The notes under the pieces were generated by a model that made no database searches, was not told where the DNA came from, and worked only from the letters and a program-made list of their open reading frames with translations. Source: JBLMYQ01 sp050260055 (lineage in GTDB: Bacteria; Bacillota; Clostridia; Acetivibrionales; UBA4821). Taken from it: DNA of 64,000 bases. The first letter of the stretch is position 1. Each line of letters begins with the position of its first letter. A program made the translations under genes and the position numbers. The stretch spans positions 1 through 64,000 of the forward strand of contig JBLNBO010000042.1 of NCBI GenBank assembly GCA_050260055.1, given 5' to 3'. This document shows positions 42,690 to 52,402 of this stretch, piece after piece.

Positions 42690-44862
42690 TTTCAAGCTCC
42701 TTTTCTTTAGTCTCGCCTTCACTTGAAATTAATATATCGAGAGGATCAATAATCTCTATGGTGTCTTCATCATCAAGCTCAACTGCATTAGCCTCAGGAT
42801 ATTCTATTCTCCCATGGAAATAACCATTTAAAACCTTCATAAATGATTTTGCAATAAGATCCAAGTCTTTTAGGGTTAAATCACAAAGATCAAGCTGTCC
42901 GTCATCCAATTTATCCTTGATAATCTTTCTTATTAGCCCCTCGATTTTACCTTCAGTTTTATCCGGCATTGAACGTACCGCTGCTTCAATTGAATCCGCG
43001 AGCATAACGACAGCCGCTTCTTTTGTTGTGGGTCTTGGCCCTTCATATCTAAAGCTTTCTTTTCTAGTCTGATTTTCAAGTCTTTCGGTCTTTTTGGCCT
43101 TATGAAAGAAAAAAGCGACAAGAGTTGTTCCATGATGCTGAAGAATTATATCCTTTATTGCCATAGGTATTCCGTATTCTCCAGCAAGCTCAGCACCATC
43201 TCTAGTATGCGAGGTGATAACTAAAGTGCTTAAGCTTGGAGTCATTCTTTCATGAGGATTATCCGTAAATTGATTCTCCTTAAAGAAATAAGGTCTCCTA
43301 AGCTTGCCAATATCATGATAATAAGCTCCGACTCTAGCCAGCAGTGCATTTCCGCCAATTGCTTCGGTCGCAACTTCTGATAGATTACCCACAAGCAGGC
43401 TATGGTGATAGGTTCCTGGAGCTTCAAGCAAAAGCCTTTTTATAAGCGGCTGGTTTGGATCAGACAATTCCAGAAGTTTCATTGGCGTAATTATATTAAA
43501 CGAACTTTCCCAAAAAGGTAAGGTTCCAGTTGCCAGAATTATTGAAAAGATTCCATTTATAGCACTCATTCCACTATCAATAAGAAGTCTTTGTATTGAT
43601 TCCCTATGTGCAATTCCGAAAAATGCAGTAATTAATGCAAAGGCTGCTGCAACTACTCCGCCGGCAAGAACAAAATCCTTTCTTTGTTTCGCTCTTGCAA
43701 CAGCAAACGCTGCAAATGTTCCTCCAATGAGCGATAAATATAAAAAGTTTATATCCCCTTTTAAAAGCATCGATATGACTAAAGATACCAAAATATTCAT
43801 AAATACAGCCAAATTGGTATTAAGCATAATTGAAACCAGGATAGGAGCAAAGGAGAATGGAATAAGGTAAATTGAAAACTGTGAAAATCCCCATGCCAAA
43901 AATAAGGTTATTACATATATAATACTTAACAAAATTAATTCGGCTCTGCTTTCAAGAATTATTCTATAGTAGTTGTATATGAAAAGAATGAATAAACCCA
44001 TAATAATTATTAATACAGCTAAGACTCCCAGGAAAAAGACAACATCAATCTTCTTTCCGTTCTTTATCAAATTAAGTTTCTTGAGCATTTCAATCTGTTC
44101 GCGGGTAACAATATCATTTTTAGCAACAATTATTTGTCCTTTATCATATTTAACTATATTGCTTGCTCTTGCTCTTGCTTCCTGCTTCGCTCTTTCAGTT
44201 TGAACCTTGTCTTCGATAATATTTGGTTTGACAAGACCAGTAAGTAGAATTTGTGCAATATCCTTATATTCCGTCCAGTTTAATCTATTGGAAACAAATT
44301 TATAGGATGATAATTCGGCTTTGATATCTATATGGCTTCTTTCCAATGATTCTTCTGTAATGCCCTGATTCATTATTTTTGTTGTAATTTTACCAAGGGC
44401 ATCTACAAATTCCTTAAGCTCATCATCCTTTAAGGATATTATTTTATTAATTTGATTATCCAAAATATTTATTTGCCTTGATTTTAATTCTTTTGAATAC
44501 TTTTGCAGAAAAATCTTTTTATCATCTTCATCAGAGTCCCTTTTTTGTAAAAGCGAAATTACACTAACAGCATCTTTGGTTAAAACATCCTCGCGGCTAT
44601 ATTTGGGGGTAATGGCTGCAGCAGCGGCATCTCTGTTTTTTTGGGTAGAAATGTCGTCAATAACCTCACTTGAAGCATAAATTACAAATTCAGACTTGTC
44701 TCCTTCTTTAAGTTCATACTTCCTAGGCTCAGCAGCATTGACAACAATAAAGCAAGATATTAACATTACTAAAAGCCCTGTCAATATCTTGTGAAAGGTT
44801 TTGTTATAAAAAATACCATTTTTAGGTTTTGATACCTTACTTTCTTCCATTTCGGTCATCAT
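42667..44862 (-). CDS. pgpH: Seven-transmembrane HD-domain cyclic-di-AMP phosphodiesterase
   Basis: PgpH/YqfF hydrolyses c-di-AMP. The 731-residue product has an N-terminal membrane anchor (about 15-35), an extracellular 7TMR-HDED domain (35-270), seven membrane helices (about 275-460) and a cytoplasmic HD domain with HHSLLVGNLSE, YHDIGK, HERM, SHTRDG and ILQHHGTTLV. The start is 44862, with GAGGGA 4-5 bases upstream. It sits between yqfD and ybeY, as expected except that phoH is missing. Confidence 0.92.
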   Translation of the reverse strand: MMTEMEESKVSKPKNGIFYNKTFHKILTGLLVMLISCFIVVNAAEPRKYELKEGDKSEFVIYASSEVIDDISTQKNRDAAAAAITPKYSREDVLTKDAVSVISLLQKRDSDEDDKKIFLQKYSKELKSRQINILDNQINKIISLKDDELKEFVDALGKITTKIMNQGITEESLERSHIDIKAELSSYKFVSNRLNWTEYKDIAQILLTGLVKPNIIEDKVQTERAKQEARARASNIVKYDKGQIIVAKNDIVTREQIEMLKKLNLIKNGKKIDVVFFLGVLAVLIIIMGLFILFIYNYYRIILESRAELILLSIIYVITLFLAWGFSQFSIYLIPFSFAPILVSIMLNTNLAVFMNILVSLVISMLLKGDINFLYLSLIGGTFAAFAVARAKQRKDFVLAGGVVAAAFALITAFFGIAHRESIQRLLIDSGMSAINGIFSIILATGTLPFWESSFNIITPMKLLELSDPNQPLIKRLLLEAPGTYHHSLLVGNLSEVATEAIGGNALLARVGAYYHDIGKLRRPYFFKENQFTDNPHERMTPSLSTLVITSHTRDGAELAGEYGIPMAIKDIILQHHGTTLVAFFFHKAKKTERLENQTRKESFRYEGPRPTTKEAAVVMLADSIEAAVRSMPDKTEGKIEGLIRKIIKDKLDDGQLDLCDLTLKDLDLIAKSFMKVLNGYFHGRIEYPEANAVELDDEDTIEIIDPLDILISSEGETKEKELENENIHNK

Positions 44863-44950
44863 TTGTCCCTCACTATTATATAGTTGACAGTGTAAAGTCG
44901 ACAGATACACTTGCTTTTGGTTTTACACTTTATGTTGTTAAAGCTTAACA

Positions 44951-46135
44951 CTATTTACTGATTCTTTCTTCAATCCCTATAACTTCAACTGTCTCAACTA
45001 AGACCCTCGTTCTCATATAATTTGGATACCTAAATGAATATTCTTTTTTATTAATTATATTAGTCTTGGCTTCTAATTGCGAGTTGATTTTCTCCCATGC
45101 CCTTTTAATTCCAATTTGCCTAGCTTTTTCAGGTGTTATTGATTCTTTAACATAGACTGTTTCTTCGCATTTGGTTATTACAATACCTATAGGGAATATA
45201 TAATTCTTGCCAATAGATAATAATTTTTCTTCAGTAGTACATGCAGCACTCTTAAAGGGATACTTTTTACCGTTTAAAGCGAATTCGCTGCTAATAAATC
45301 TTAGCTTATATAAGTTTCTTACCCTTCCGGTCTTAACTTCTTTTATATTAGTAAGCGGAACATTTTCAATTACTTCATACCAGATTCTTGCTTTAATATC
45401 GGCTTGTGCATGAACAAATCTTGAAATTTTATCAATACCTGTTACTATTCCCGAAACAAGCATATCTCCCTTCTTCACCGTACTACCCGGCTCCACAAGC
45501 GGCGTTCCTGCTTTTACGAATATTGACTTAATTATTCCATCCTTATCAGCTGATATATTGCACGGTATATCCTTTTCTACAAATTTCGGCGGCATTTTCC
45601 TTTCTGCAACTTCTACTATTGCTCTCGTACCTGATAAATCAATACTTATCCATGCAAGCTGATTTACCTGAATCATCATTTTATTGCAGATTTCTTCTTT
45701 ATTTACGTAATACCTGCATATTCCGGTTCTCAGCCCAATTACCTTTAATTTTTCTAGTAATTTTTCTTTAGGAATAGTCTTATTTCCAACTATATCAATA
45801 CTCCAAACAAATGATGAAAGGGTGTATATCATTAAGAGAAATATCGCACAACCAGCAACAAATGTTTTTCTCTTTCTATATTTATAAAAAACAAAAGGCA
45901 AACCCTTCTTTGATATTATCTTTACCCTACAGCTTGTTTTCCTAGCTACAAGATGGATTTTTTTAAAGGCGCCAATACCAACTTTCATTCTCATTATACA
46001 GCTTTTTTCTCTTGTAACATCCCATAGAAATATGCCCCTGCTTATGCAGATATTAATAAATTTCTCAGGGAAATAACCTTCAACCAATATAATAACATAT
46101 CCCCTAATATAATTCCACAGCTTGAGAATGAACAT
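44951..46135 (-). CDS. yqfD: Sporulation protein YqfD
   Basis: YqfD is made under the mother-cell factor sigma-E and is needed for efficient sporulation. The 394-residue product has a short N-terminal domain, one membrane helix (about 93-112: VAGCAIFLLMIYTLSSFVW), then an external domain with IVGNKTIPKEKLLEKL and VEVAERKMPP. AGGGGAG precedes the ATG by 9 bases. Confidence 0.9.
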   Translation of the reverse strand: MFILKLWNYIRGYVIILVEGYFPEKFINICISRGIFLWDVTREKSCIMRMKVGIGAFKKIHLVARKTSCRVKIISKKGLPFVFYKYRKRKTFVAGCAIFLLMIYTLSSFVWSIDIVGNKTIPKEKLLEKLKVIGLRTGICRYYVNKEEICNKMMIQVNQLAWISIDLSGTRAIVEVAERKMPPKFVEKDIPCNISADKDGIIKSIFVKAGTPLVEPGSTVKKGDMLVSGIVTGIDKISRFVHAQADIKARIWYEVIENVPLTNIKEVKTGRVRNLYKLRFISSEFALNGKKYPFKSAACTTEEKLLSIGKNYIFPIGIVITKCEETVYVKESITPEKARQIGIKRAWEKINSQLEAKTNIINKKEYSFRYPNYMRTRVLVETVEVIGIEERISK

Positions 46136-46174
46136 TGCTTTTTACTCCCCTTTACATCAACAAACTCCCTACCT

Positions 46175-46255
46175 AACATTCCCTCACGATTGAGGGAATG
46201 AAACAGAATAACTCTTAAGTCTCACCAATACTCTCCTCCGGTTGCGAGTGAGAGC
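46175..46255. repeat. Interspersed repeat between yqfC and yqfD
   Basis: The hairpin ATTCCCTCACGATTGAGGGAAT (22 bases across 46180-46201) is followed by CACCAATACTCT and GAGTGAGAG. It is related to the repeat at 16590-16662. Confidence 0.45.
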
Positions 46256-46304
46256 TAGAAAGGGAGTTAAAATTGAGCAATTTATTAATATTTTACTAAC
46301 ATGC

Positions 46305-46604
46305 TTAGTTCTGAAGGAATTGGATAGTATATATTTCACCGGTAATCATAATATCTTCAGAAGTAATTTCTTTTATATCCATGCCATTCCCCTCAAACTG
46401 AATAATTCCCTCTTTTGTATTCACTTTTATACGATAATCTTCATACTCTACAATTCCTTTATGATTTTCAAGAAACAACTGCTTTTGCCCAATAACAGTG
46501 AGCTTCCCTGTATCCATAATAAGTTCCTTAGGAATCTCCAGCACTTCGCCCATTTTCTCTTTAATTGATACTTTATTCTTTTTTCTCCGGCGTTTTCCAA
46601 ACAT
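46305..46604 (-). CDS. yqfC: Sporulation protein YqfC
   Basis: A 99-residue YabP/YqfC-family protein: basic N-terminus (FGKRRRKKNK), then PKELIMDTGKLTVIG and HKGIVEYEDYRIKVNTKEG. It belongs to the sigma-E regulon in Bacillus. Its Shine-Dalgarno GGAGG is the 3' arm of the terminator hairpin of the upstream gene. Confidence 0.9.
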   Translation of the reverse strand: MFGKRRRKKNKVSIKEKMGEVLEIPKELIMDTGKLTVIGQKQLFLENHKGIVEYEDYRIKVNTKEGIIQFEGNGMDIKEITSEDIMITGEIYTIQFLQN

Positions 46605-46611
46605 AAAAAAA

Positions 46612-46643
46612 CCTCCTTCACATAAATTTATGCGTGAAGAAGG
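46612..46643 (-). terminator. Terminator of pdaA-like gene that contains the yqfC ribosome-binding site
   Basis: A 10-bp stem with one mismatch (46634-46643 pairs with 46612-46621), 12-base loop, then a run of T up to the yqfC ATG. The leftmost bases GGAGG are the yqfC Shine-Dalgarno. Confidence 0.65.
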
Positions 46644-46672
46644 TTCTTAATACCATTCATGATTTCATGTTT

Positions 46673-47602
46673 CTATTTATTGAACTGGTCTAACGTCCCA
46701 AAGTTATAACCTTGCGCCTTTAACTCCTTTATTATTCTATCCAATGCTTGCGCGTTGTCGCTTGATACTGCATGCAGTAATAAAACTGCACCGTTGTGTA
46801 TATTGTTAATTACCTTGTTATAAGCATTATCGGCTCCCTTTTGTTTCTTAATATCCCAATCATCATATGCAAAACTCCAAAATACATTTGTATAACCAAG
46901 GTCTTTGGAGATTTTCAATGTCCTTTCACTAAACTCTCCTTTGGGTGCACGCATGAACTTCATACTAACCCCTGCTTTTTCTTTCAAGTATAAATCTAAG
47001 TCTACAAGCTCTTTTTCTATCTTTTCATCTGATACATCAGGAAGGCTAGGATGATGGACCGTATGGTTTCCAACTATATGCCCTTCGTTTAACATTCTTT
47101 CAACCAAATCACTATTATTCTTTAAAAATGGCATTGTAATAAAGAAAGCTGCTTTAACCTGATTATCCTTCAATGCATCAAGAATCATTGGCGTATAACC
47201 ATTTTCATATCCCTCATCAAATGTCAGATATATAGTCTTCTTTGTTGTGTCTCCAATATAGATTGCTCCATACTTATCTGCGAGTTCAACATATTGCTTT
47301 GTAAACGCAGGCGGAAGATTATCCTTTTTTCGGACGAAACTCCATGATAGTCTCTTGTTCCAGCCTGGTTGTGAGGATGCAGAACTCTTCAATGTATCAT
47401 CATTATTTTTTGTTTCAGGCTTCTCATTAGAGTAAGTCCCTGATGTTACACTTTTCATATTATCATCAGAAGGGTTATCTGTCCTAGGAACATTATTATC
47501 TATAATATTTTGCTGTTGAATTATGCTTTGTTCCTTCTGGCAGCCACAAAACAATATTCCAATAGTACATATAACTATAAATACCTTATACAACCTCATC
47601 AT
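46673..47602 (-). CDS. PdaA-like peptidoglycan/polysaccharide deacetylase lipoprotein
   Basis: A 309-residue lipoprotein (lipobox LFCGC) with a NodB-type deacetylase domain over residues 110-300. Metal and catalytic motifs are TFDEGYENG, GNHTVHHP, MRAPKGEFS and LLLHAVSSD. TFDEGYE in place of TFDDG is the hallmark of the PdaA delta-lactam group, which makes muramic-delta-lactam in spore cortex. I start at 47602 (MMRLYKVF) after GAGGG; the TTG at 47623 precedes that site. It is upstream of yqfC but separated by a terminator. Confidence 0.88.
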   Translation of the reverse strand: MMRLYKVFIVICTIGILFCGCQKEQSIIQQQNIIDNNVPRTDNPSDDNMKSVTSGTYSNEKPETKNNDDTLKSSASSQPGWNKRLSWSFVRKKDNLPPAFTKQYVELADKYGAIYIGDTTKKTIYLTFDEGYENGYTPMILDALKDNQVKAAFFITMPFLKNNSDLVERMLNEGHIVGNHTVHHPSLPDVSDEKIEKELVDLDLYLKEKAGVSMKFMRAPKGEFSERTLKISKDLGYTNVFWSFAYDDWDIKKQKGADNAYNKVINNIHNGAVLLLHAVSSDNAQALDRIIKELKAQGYNFGTLDQFNK

Positions 47603-47728
47603 AAATATCCAACCCTCATTCAAATGTTATTCTAATCTCTGATTATAGTATATTTAAAGCAATTGCTCCATATGCAGTATTTATCCAATTATGGAAAACG
47701 CATGGAGCAATATAATAAGGTCTTAGTT

Positions 47729-49144
47729 TTATTTAATAAATGCAAGATAAGCCCTATAAGTCATATAAATATCAACCTTGCTGGCAATTTCAAATGGAGA
47801 ATGCATGGATAATAATGCTGTTCCGCAGTCGATTACTTCCATACCTAGGTTAGCAAGATAGCCGGCTATTGTCCCGCCTCCGCCCTGGTCAACCTTTCCA
47901 AGCTCACCAATTTGCCACGCAACATTATTATTATCCAATATTTTTATAACCTCACTTAAGAATTCAGCATGGGCATCATTTGCCCCGCTTTTACCTGCAT
48001 GCCCGGTATACTTTGTAATACATACTCCTTTTCCTAAATATGCGGAATTCCTTTTTTCCATAACCCCTTCATAAGCAGGGTCAAGCGCTCCGTTAACATC
48101 AGCTGAAATCATTCTAGAATTTCTAAGTGCTCTACTGAGTTTTAGAGAACTTAAACCTCCAGTTAGCTCAATCAATTCCGATATAAAGTCAATAAGTATC
48201 CTTGACTGCATACCTGTATTTCCGACACTGCCAATTTCTTCTTTGTCTGCAAGAATACATACCGCTGTCTTTTTAGGAACTCCAGCTTCAAATATTGCCT
48301 TTGCAGCTGAGTAGGCACAAACCCTATCATCTTGCCCATAACCGCCTACCATGCTTCTATCAATTCCAACATCTTTTGCTTTAATTGCCGGAACTATTTC
48401 AATTTCAGCAGAATAAAAATCCTTTTCCTTTATGCCGTATTTTTCATTTAGAAGTTTTAGAATATTCAGTTTTACTTTTTCTTTGACTTTTTCATCTTTG
48501 TAAGGCTGGTTGCCCATTAATATATTAAGGTTTTCACCAATAACAGCTTCAGACATTTTCTTTTGCATTTGTTCTTGCGATAAGTGCGGCAGTAAATCAC
48601 TAATGCAGAATACAGGATCCGAATCATCTTCCCCGATTACAACATTAATTTTTTCCCCATCTTCTTTGATAATTACCCCATGAATTGCTAGCGGAATTGT
48701 TGTCCATTGATATTTTTTAATTCCTCCATAATAATGTGTTTTAAGGAATCCAAGATCAGAACTTTCATATAAAGGGTTTTGCTTAAGATCAAGTCTTGGT
48801 GAATCTATATGAGCCCCTACAGCGCTAAAACCATTCTCCAAGGGTTCTTCACCAATAACAGCTAGAAGAAGTGTCTTACCTCTATTTGAATAGTAAATCT
48901 TATCTCCTTTATTTAAATTATGGTTAATGTCTTTAATATTTTTAAAACCATTTTGCTCTGCTAAACCAATGAATTGGCCGACTGCTTCTCTCTCGGTCTT
49001 TGCATTATTTAAAAAGTCTATATAACCCGCACAAAAACTATTTACTGCTTGGCTCTCATTTTCTGAAAGCTTCTCCCAAGCACTCTTAGATTCATAAGTA
49101 AGTTGTTCGTTAAGCTTCTGTCCTTCAGTCTTAATTTCTTCCAT
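47729..49144 (-). CDS. M18-family aminopeptidase
   Basis: A 471-residue zinc aminopeptidase of family M18. Metal ligands lie in GAHIDSPRLD, in the GYGQDDRV region, DKEEIGSVG and a late MHSPFEIA. There is no signal peptide, so it acts in the cytoplasm on acidic or neutral N-terminal residues (family knowledge). It is the first gene of its unit; an imperfect hairpin (GCTCCAT...ATGGAGC, 47662-47706) follows the stop. Confidence 0.92.
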   Translation of the reverse strand: MEEIKTEGQKLNEQLTYESKSAWEKLSENESQAVNSFCAGYIDFLNNAKTEREAVGQFIGLAEQNGFKNIKDINHNLNKGDKIYYSNRGKTLLLAVIGEEPLENGFSAVGAHIDSPRLDLKQNPLYESSDLGFLKTHYYGGIKKYQWTTIPLAIHGVIIKEDGEKINVVIGEDDSDPVFCISDLLPHLSQEQMQKKMSEAVIGENLNILMGNQPYKDEKVKEKVKLNILKLLNEKYGIKEKDFYSAEIEIVPAIKAKDVGIDRSMVGGYGQDDRVCAYSAAKAIFEAGVPKKTAVCILADKEEIGSVGNTGMQSRILIDFISELIELTGGLSSLKLSRALRNSRMISADVNGALDPAYEGVMEKRNSAYLGKGVCITKYTGHAGKSGANDAHAEFLSEVIKILDNNNVAWQIGELGKVDQGGGGTIAGYLANLGMEVIDCGTALLSMHSPFEIASKVDIYMTYRAYLAFIK

Positions 49145-49331
49145 ACTATTCCTCCTATAATTTAATTATAATTGATAGTTTAGTACTCAATAAGAAATAA
49201 TAACTTAAATTTTTACTTTGTCTACACACATATTATATACCGCTACATATATAAAATAAACAAATATTGAGTAAACATTTTCGATATGCTAGAATTAGCC
49301 TTGATTAAGTTAAAAGAACCTGGAGGATATT

Positions 49332-50135
49332 ATGTTCGATTATCATATCCACTCAACCTTCTCAGGCGATTCAATTATGAGTTTTGAACAAGTTGTTAAT
49401 AAGGCACTTGAAATTGGTCTTAAAGAAATAGTATTTACAGACCATCTTGATATATATTGGCCAGATAAAAATATTACTTATGAGCAAATGCAGCCAGAAA
49501 TATATCAGAAGCGTATTGAAGAGGCTCAGAATCGTTACTGTAATCAAATTTCTATAAAAAAAGGCATCGAAGTTGGCATTCAGCCTCACTCTATAGTTGA
49601 AAGCAACAACTTCCTTGAAAAGTCTGCTTTTGATTTTATAATTCTTTCGGTCCACTGTATCGACGGTATTGATATTAGTAAAAAAGACTTTTTTCAGGAA
49701 AAGTCCTCATTACAAGCTTGCAATCGTTATTATCAGGAAGTTCTTTTTGCAGTAGATAGGTTTGATAAATTTAGCGTTCTTGGCCATTTAGACCTCATAA
49801 GAAGATATGTTTCTGATCCTTTATACAGCAATCCAAATTATTCAGATTTTTGTGAAATAATCGATGAAATATTAAAAATTTTAATTAAAAAAAATAAAGG
49901 TATTGAAATAAATACATCCGGGTTTCGTTATAGGCTAAATTCATTTATGCCTGAATTTGAGCTAATCAAAAGATTCCGAGAATTGGGCGGCAAAATTATT
50001 ACAGTTGGTTCAGATGCTCATTCAATAGAATATGTAGGATATAAAATCAATGAGGCTATAGAGTTGGCTAAAACTGCAGGATTTGAACATATTACACTTT
50101 TTAATGATATGAATCCACATTTCTACAAAATATAA
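49332..50135 (+). CDS. HisJ-type histidinol-phosphatase family PHP protein
   Basis: A 267-residue PHP phosphoesterase: DYHIHSTFSGDS, FTDHLD, GIEVG, LSVHCIDG, GHLDLIRRY and GSDAHS. The family includes histidinol-phosphatases. No his gene is nearby, so the substrate is open. TGGAGGAT precedes the ATG. Confidence 0.85.
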   Translation: MFDYHIHSTFSGDSIMSFEQVVNKALEIGLKEIVFTDHLDIYWPDKNITYEQMQPEIYQKRIEEAQNRYCNQISIKKGIEVGIQPHSIVESNNFLEKSAFDFIILSVHCIDGIDISKKDFFQEKSSLQACNRYYQEVLFAVDRFDKFSVLGHLDLIRRYVSDPLYSNPNYSDFCEIIDEILKILIKKNKGIEINTSGFRYRLNSFMPEFELIKRFRELGGKIITVGSDAHSIEYVGYKINEAIELAKTAGFEHITLFNDMNPHFYKI

Positions 50136-50156
50136 TACAGCCATTTATGCTGTATT
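50134..50156 (+). terminator. Terminator after the PHP gene
   Basis: An 8-bp stem AATACAGC / GCTGTATT with loop CATTTAT and a moderately T-rich tail. Confidence 0.6.
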
Positions 50157-50189
50157 TGTCAATCTTTGTTTCTTTTGTCAAACAATGTG

Positions 50190-50217
50190 TTGAAAATATT
50201 TTTATTTATGTTATTAT
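50190..50217 (+). promoter_or_regulatory. Promoter of the agrA-agrC pair
   Basis: TTGAAA (50190-50195) and TATTAT (50212-50217) are 16 bases apart. Confidence 0.45.
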
Positions 50218-50323
50218 CATTATAAATATGACATTTAATTATTTAAATACTAATTATTTCTTCTCTCTTCTATATTTCCCAATAATTGTAGACAAATTAT
50301 TCTGTTTTTTTTGCGAGGTGACC

Positions 50324-51031
50324 ATGGTAAGAATAGCTATATGTGATGACAATAATCAAATCAGAAGCAAGCTTATCAATATGATAAACTTAATAATGGA
50401 ACAGAATAACATTCGAGGTGAAGTAATTTTCGACTCTGATAATGCAGATGACTTTTTTAAATTTGTACTTCAAAATCATGTAGATGTTGTTATCTTAGAT
50501 ATTGAACTAAAATCAATGCAGTCTGGTATAGATCTTGCAAAGAAAATCCGTGATGCAAATAAATCTATTAACATTATCTTTTGTACTGCACATATAGAAT
50601 ATGTCTTGCTTGGATATAAATTTAAAACATTTGACTATTTAGTCAAGCCGGTTTCGTATGAAAAATTAGAAGAATGTATTTTGAGGCTCGTAAAATATAT
50701 ATCTACAGATTCGGTGGATTCGCTGAAAATTAAATCCGGTTCTACTACATATGTAGTAATGAAGAACGATATTATTTTTATTGAAAAAGCAAAATCAAAA
50801 ACACATTTATATACTTCCAGTGAAATGATAGAAACCAATATGAATCTTGAAGAGTTTGAAAAATCCTTGCCTTCGAATTTTGTGCGGGCTCATAAATCTT
50901 ACATAGTAAATACCAATAAGATAGTAAAGGTTGATTATGTTTTAAATGAAATTGATATGATAAATTCATACAAATGCTATTTAGGAAGAAAGTTTAAAAA
51001 ACAATTCTGTGATATTTTTATAAACAAGTAA
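50324..51031 (+). CDS. agrA: AgrA-type LytTR response regulator
   Basis: A 235-residue regulator: receiver domain 1-125 (CDDNNQIRS, phospho-acceptor in VVILDIELKSMQSGIDLA, CTAH, Lys in YLVKP) and LytTR DNA-binding domain 135-235 (FVRAHKSYIVNTNKIVK). The start ATG at 50324 follows GCGAGGTGACC; the longer frame to 50147 would encode a hydrophobic extension that homologues lack. It is followed after 20 bases by the sensor kinase, and it probably drives the convergent agrBD genes. Confidence 0.88.
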   Translation: MVRIAICDDNNQIRSKLINMINLIMEQNNIRGEVIFDSDNADDFFKFVLQNHVDVVILDIELKSMQSGIDLAKKIRDANKSINIIFCTAHIEYVLLGYKFKTFDYLVKPVSYEKLEECILRLVKYISTDSVDSLKIKSGSTTYVVMKNDIIFIEKAKSKTHLYTSSEMIETNMNLEEFEKSLPSNFVRAHKSYIVNTNKIVKVDYVLNEIDMINSYKCYLGRKFKKQFCDIFINK

Positions 51032-51051
51032 AACTGGAGGGCCTTCTTTGA

Positions 51052-52359
51052 ATGAATGAATCTTCTGTCGTTGCTTCAAACCCGATTTTATGGTTTTTAA
51101 TCTATAATATTTCTTTTGCAATGTCTGCTGCTCTCTTTTATATATTATTATCTATTAAAATCAACTGGAAAAGAGCTGTAATCTTTGCAGTACTATGCTC
51201 CTTATTAAATGTAATTTTCAGAATTTACACGTCTGTCGAAATGGTTTTCTTTTCTGGATTGATAATGCTTTTAGCATTGAGTATGATAATTCTTAAATTG
51301 AGATTCGTTCAAACAATCATAGTTGTTTTTTTATCTTTTTTAGTTAATCTCGCAGGAGAGTGTATGGTTCTATTTATTGACAGCTTGCTTGGTATACAAT
51401 TAAAGCAAGCTTTTCAAGAATCGAACCTTTTTTTGATAAATACTACAATTTCTCTTACTGTTTTCGGCATTATTACTCTAATGATATATTACTTCAAAAT
51501 GAGAATTAATTACTTAGAGGATATAAATAGAAAGAAAAGTATTGGTCTTGCTATAAATGCTTTCATTACAGTAATCCTTATCCTTCCAAACCTTGCCTAT
51601 TTCTTTTCGTCTGCTAATGCTCCATTCGCTTTAATATCTTTTAACTTGATTTCAATTTTTATATTCTTTCTTTTAGCTTTTTATAATACCCGCAAAGGCT
51701 CAGAACTTAATTTCACAAAATCTCAACTGGAAAATCAGCTTCTTTACAATAAGACTTTAACTGACCTGGTAACCAGTCTTAGAAGCTTTAGGCACGACTT
51801 TTCAAATACGCTTAATTCGATCAGCGGCTACTTAATTACTAATGATTTTGAAGGCCTAAAAAAATATTTCGACGATTTAAGAACTGATTATTCTTCGGTT
51901 AACAGCCTAAGCTTTGCAAACTCAACAATTATAAACAATCCTCCCGTCTATGGCTTAATTGTTTCTGCTTATTATAAAGCAACAAGTAAAAGCTTAAATG
52001 TTAATATGGAGATTTTATCTGATTTAATTAAATCGAAGGTGTCACTTTATGATTTATGCAAAATACTAGGGATATTTTGGGATAATGCTATTGAAGCTGC
52101 AGAAACCTCAAGTGATAAGAAAATTAATTTCTATTTAAAAGAAATTGATAATAATTATCACATAGTAATTGAAAATTCATATACAGGTGAAATAAACATC
52201 CAAAAAATATTTGAAAAGGATTATTCCACAAAAGGCAGTAATCACGGATTAGGGTTATGGGAAGTTAAAACAATTACACAAAAATCCAAGCTAATTAATT
52301 TAAAGACTTCAACCTCAAATAATATGTTTAGGCATGAACTAATAATTCCAATTGAATAA
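51052..52359 (+). CDS. agrC: AgrC-type GHKL sensor histidine kinase
   Basis: A 435-residue membrane kinase. Six membrane segments lie within residues 10-225. The dimerisation helix carries the phospho-His (RSFRHDFSNTLNSISGYL), and the GHKL ATPase has FWDNAIEAAE and GLGLWEVK. This is the AgrC/FsrC layout for peptide pheromone sensing. TGGAGGG lies upstream. Confidence 0.88.
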   Translation: MNESSVVASNPILWFLIYNISFAMSAALFYILLSIKINWKRAVIFAVLCSLLNVIFRIYTSVEMVFFSGLIMLLALSMIILKLRFVQTIIVVFLSFLVNLAGECMVLFIDSLLGIQLKQAFQESNLFLINTTISLTVFGIITLMIYYFKMRINYLEDINRKKSIGLAINAFITVILILPNLAYFFSSANAPFALISFNLISIFIFFLLAFYNTRKGSELNFTKSQLENQLLYNKTLTDLVTSLRSFRHDFSNTLNSISGYLITNDFEGLKKYFDDLRTDYSSVNSLSFANSTIINNPPVYGLIVSAYYKATSKSLNVNMEILSDLIKSKVSLYDLCKILGIFWDNAIEAAETSSDKKINFYLKEIDNNYHIVIENSYTGEINIQKIFEKDYSTKGSNHGLGLWEVKTITQKSKLINLKTSTSNNMFRHELIIPIE

Positions 52360-52400
52360 AAAAATGAGCCCATATCAATATGGACTCATTTTTTTATTCA
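52353..52400. terminator. Bidirectional terminator between agrC and agrD
   Basis: An inverted repeat of 23 bases (52353-52375 and 52378-52400) with one mismatch and A- and T-tracts. It serves both convergent transcripts. Confidence 0.85.
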
Positions 52401-52402
52401 AA

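Noticed and set aside
50147..50323. N-terminal extension of the LytTR regulator
   Set aside because: The extension is a hydrophobic translation of the promoter region. A good ribosome-binding site precedes the ATG at 50324.
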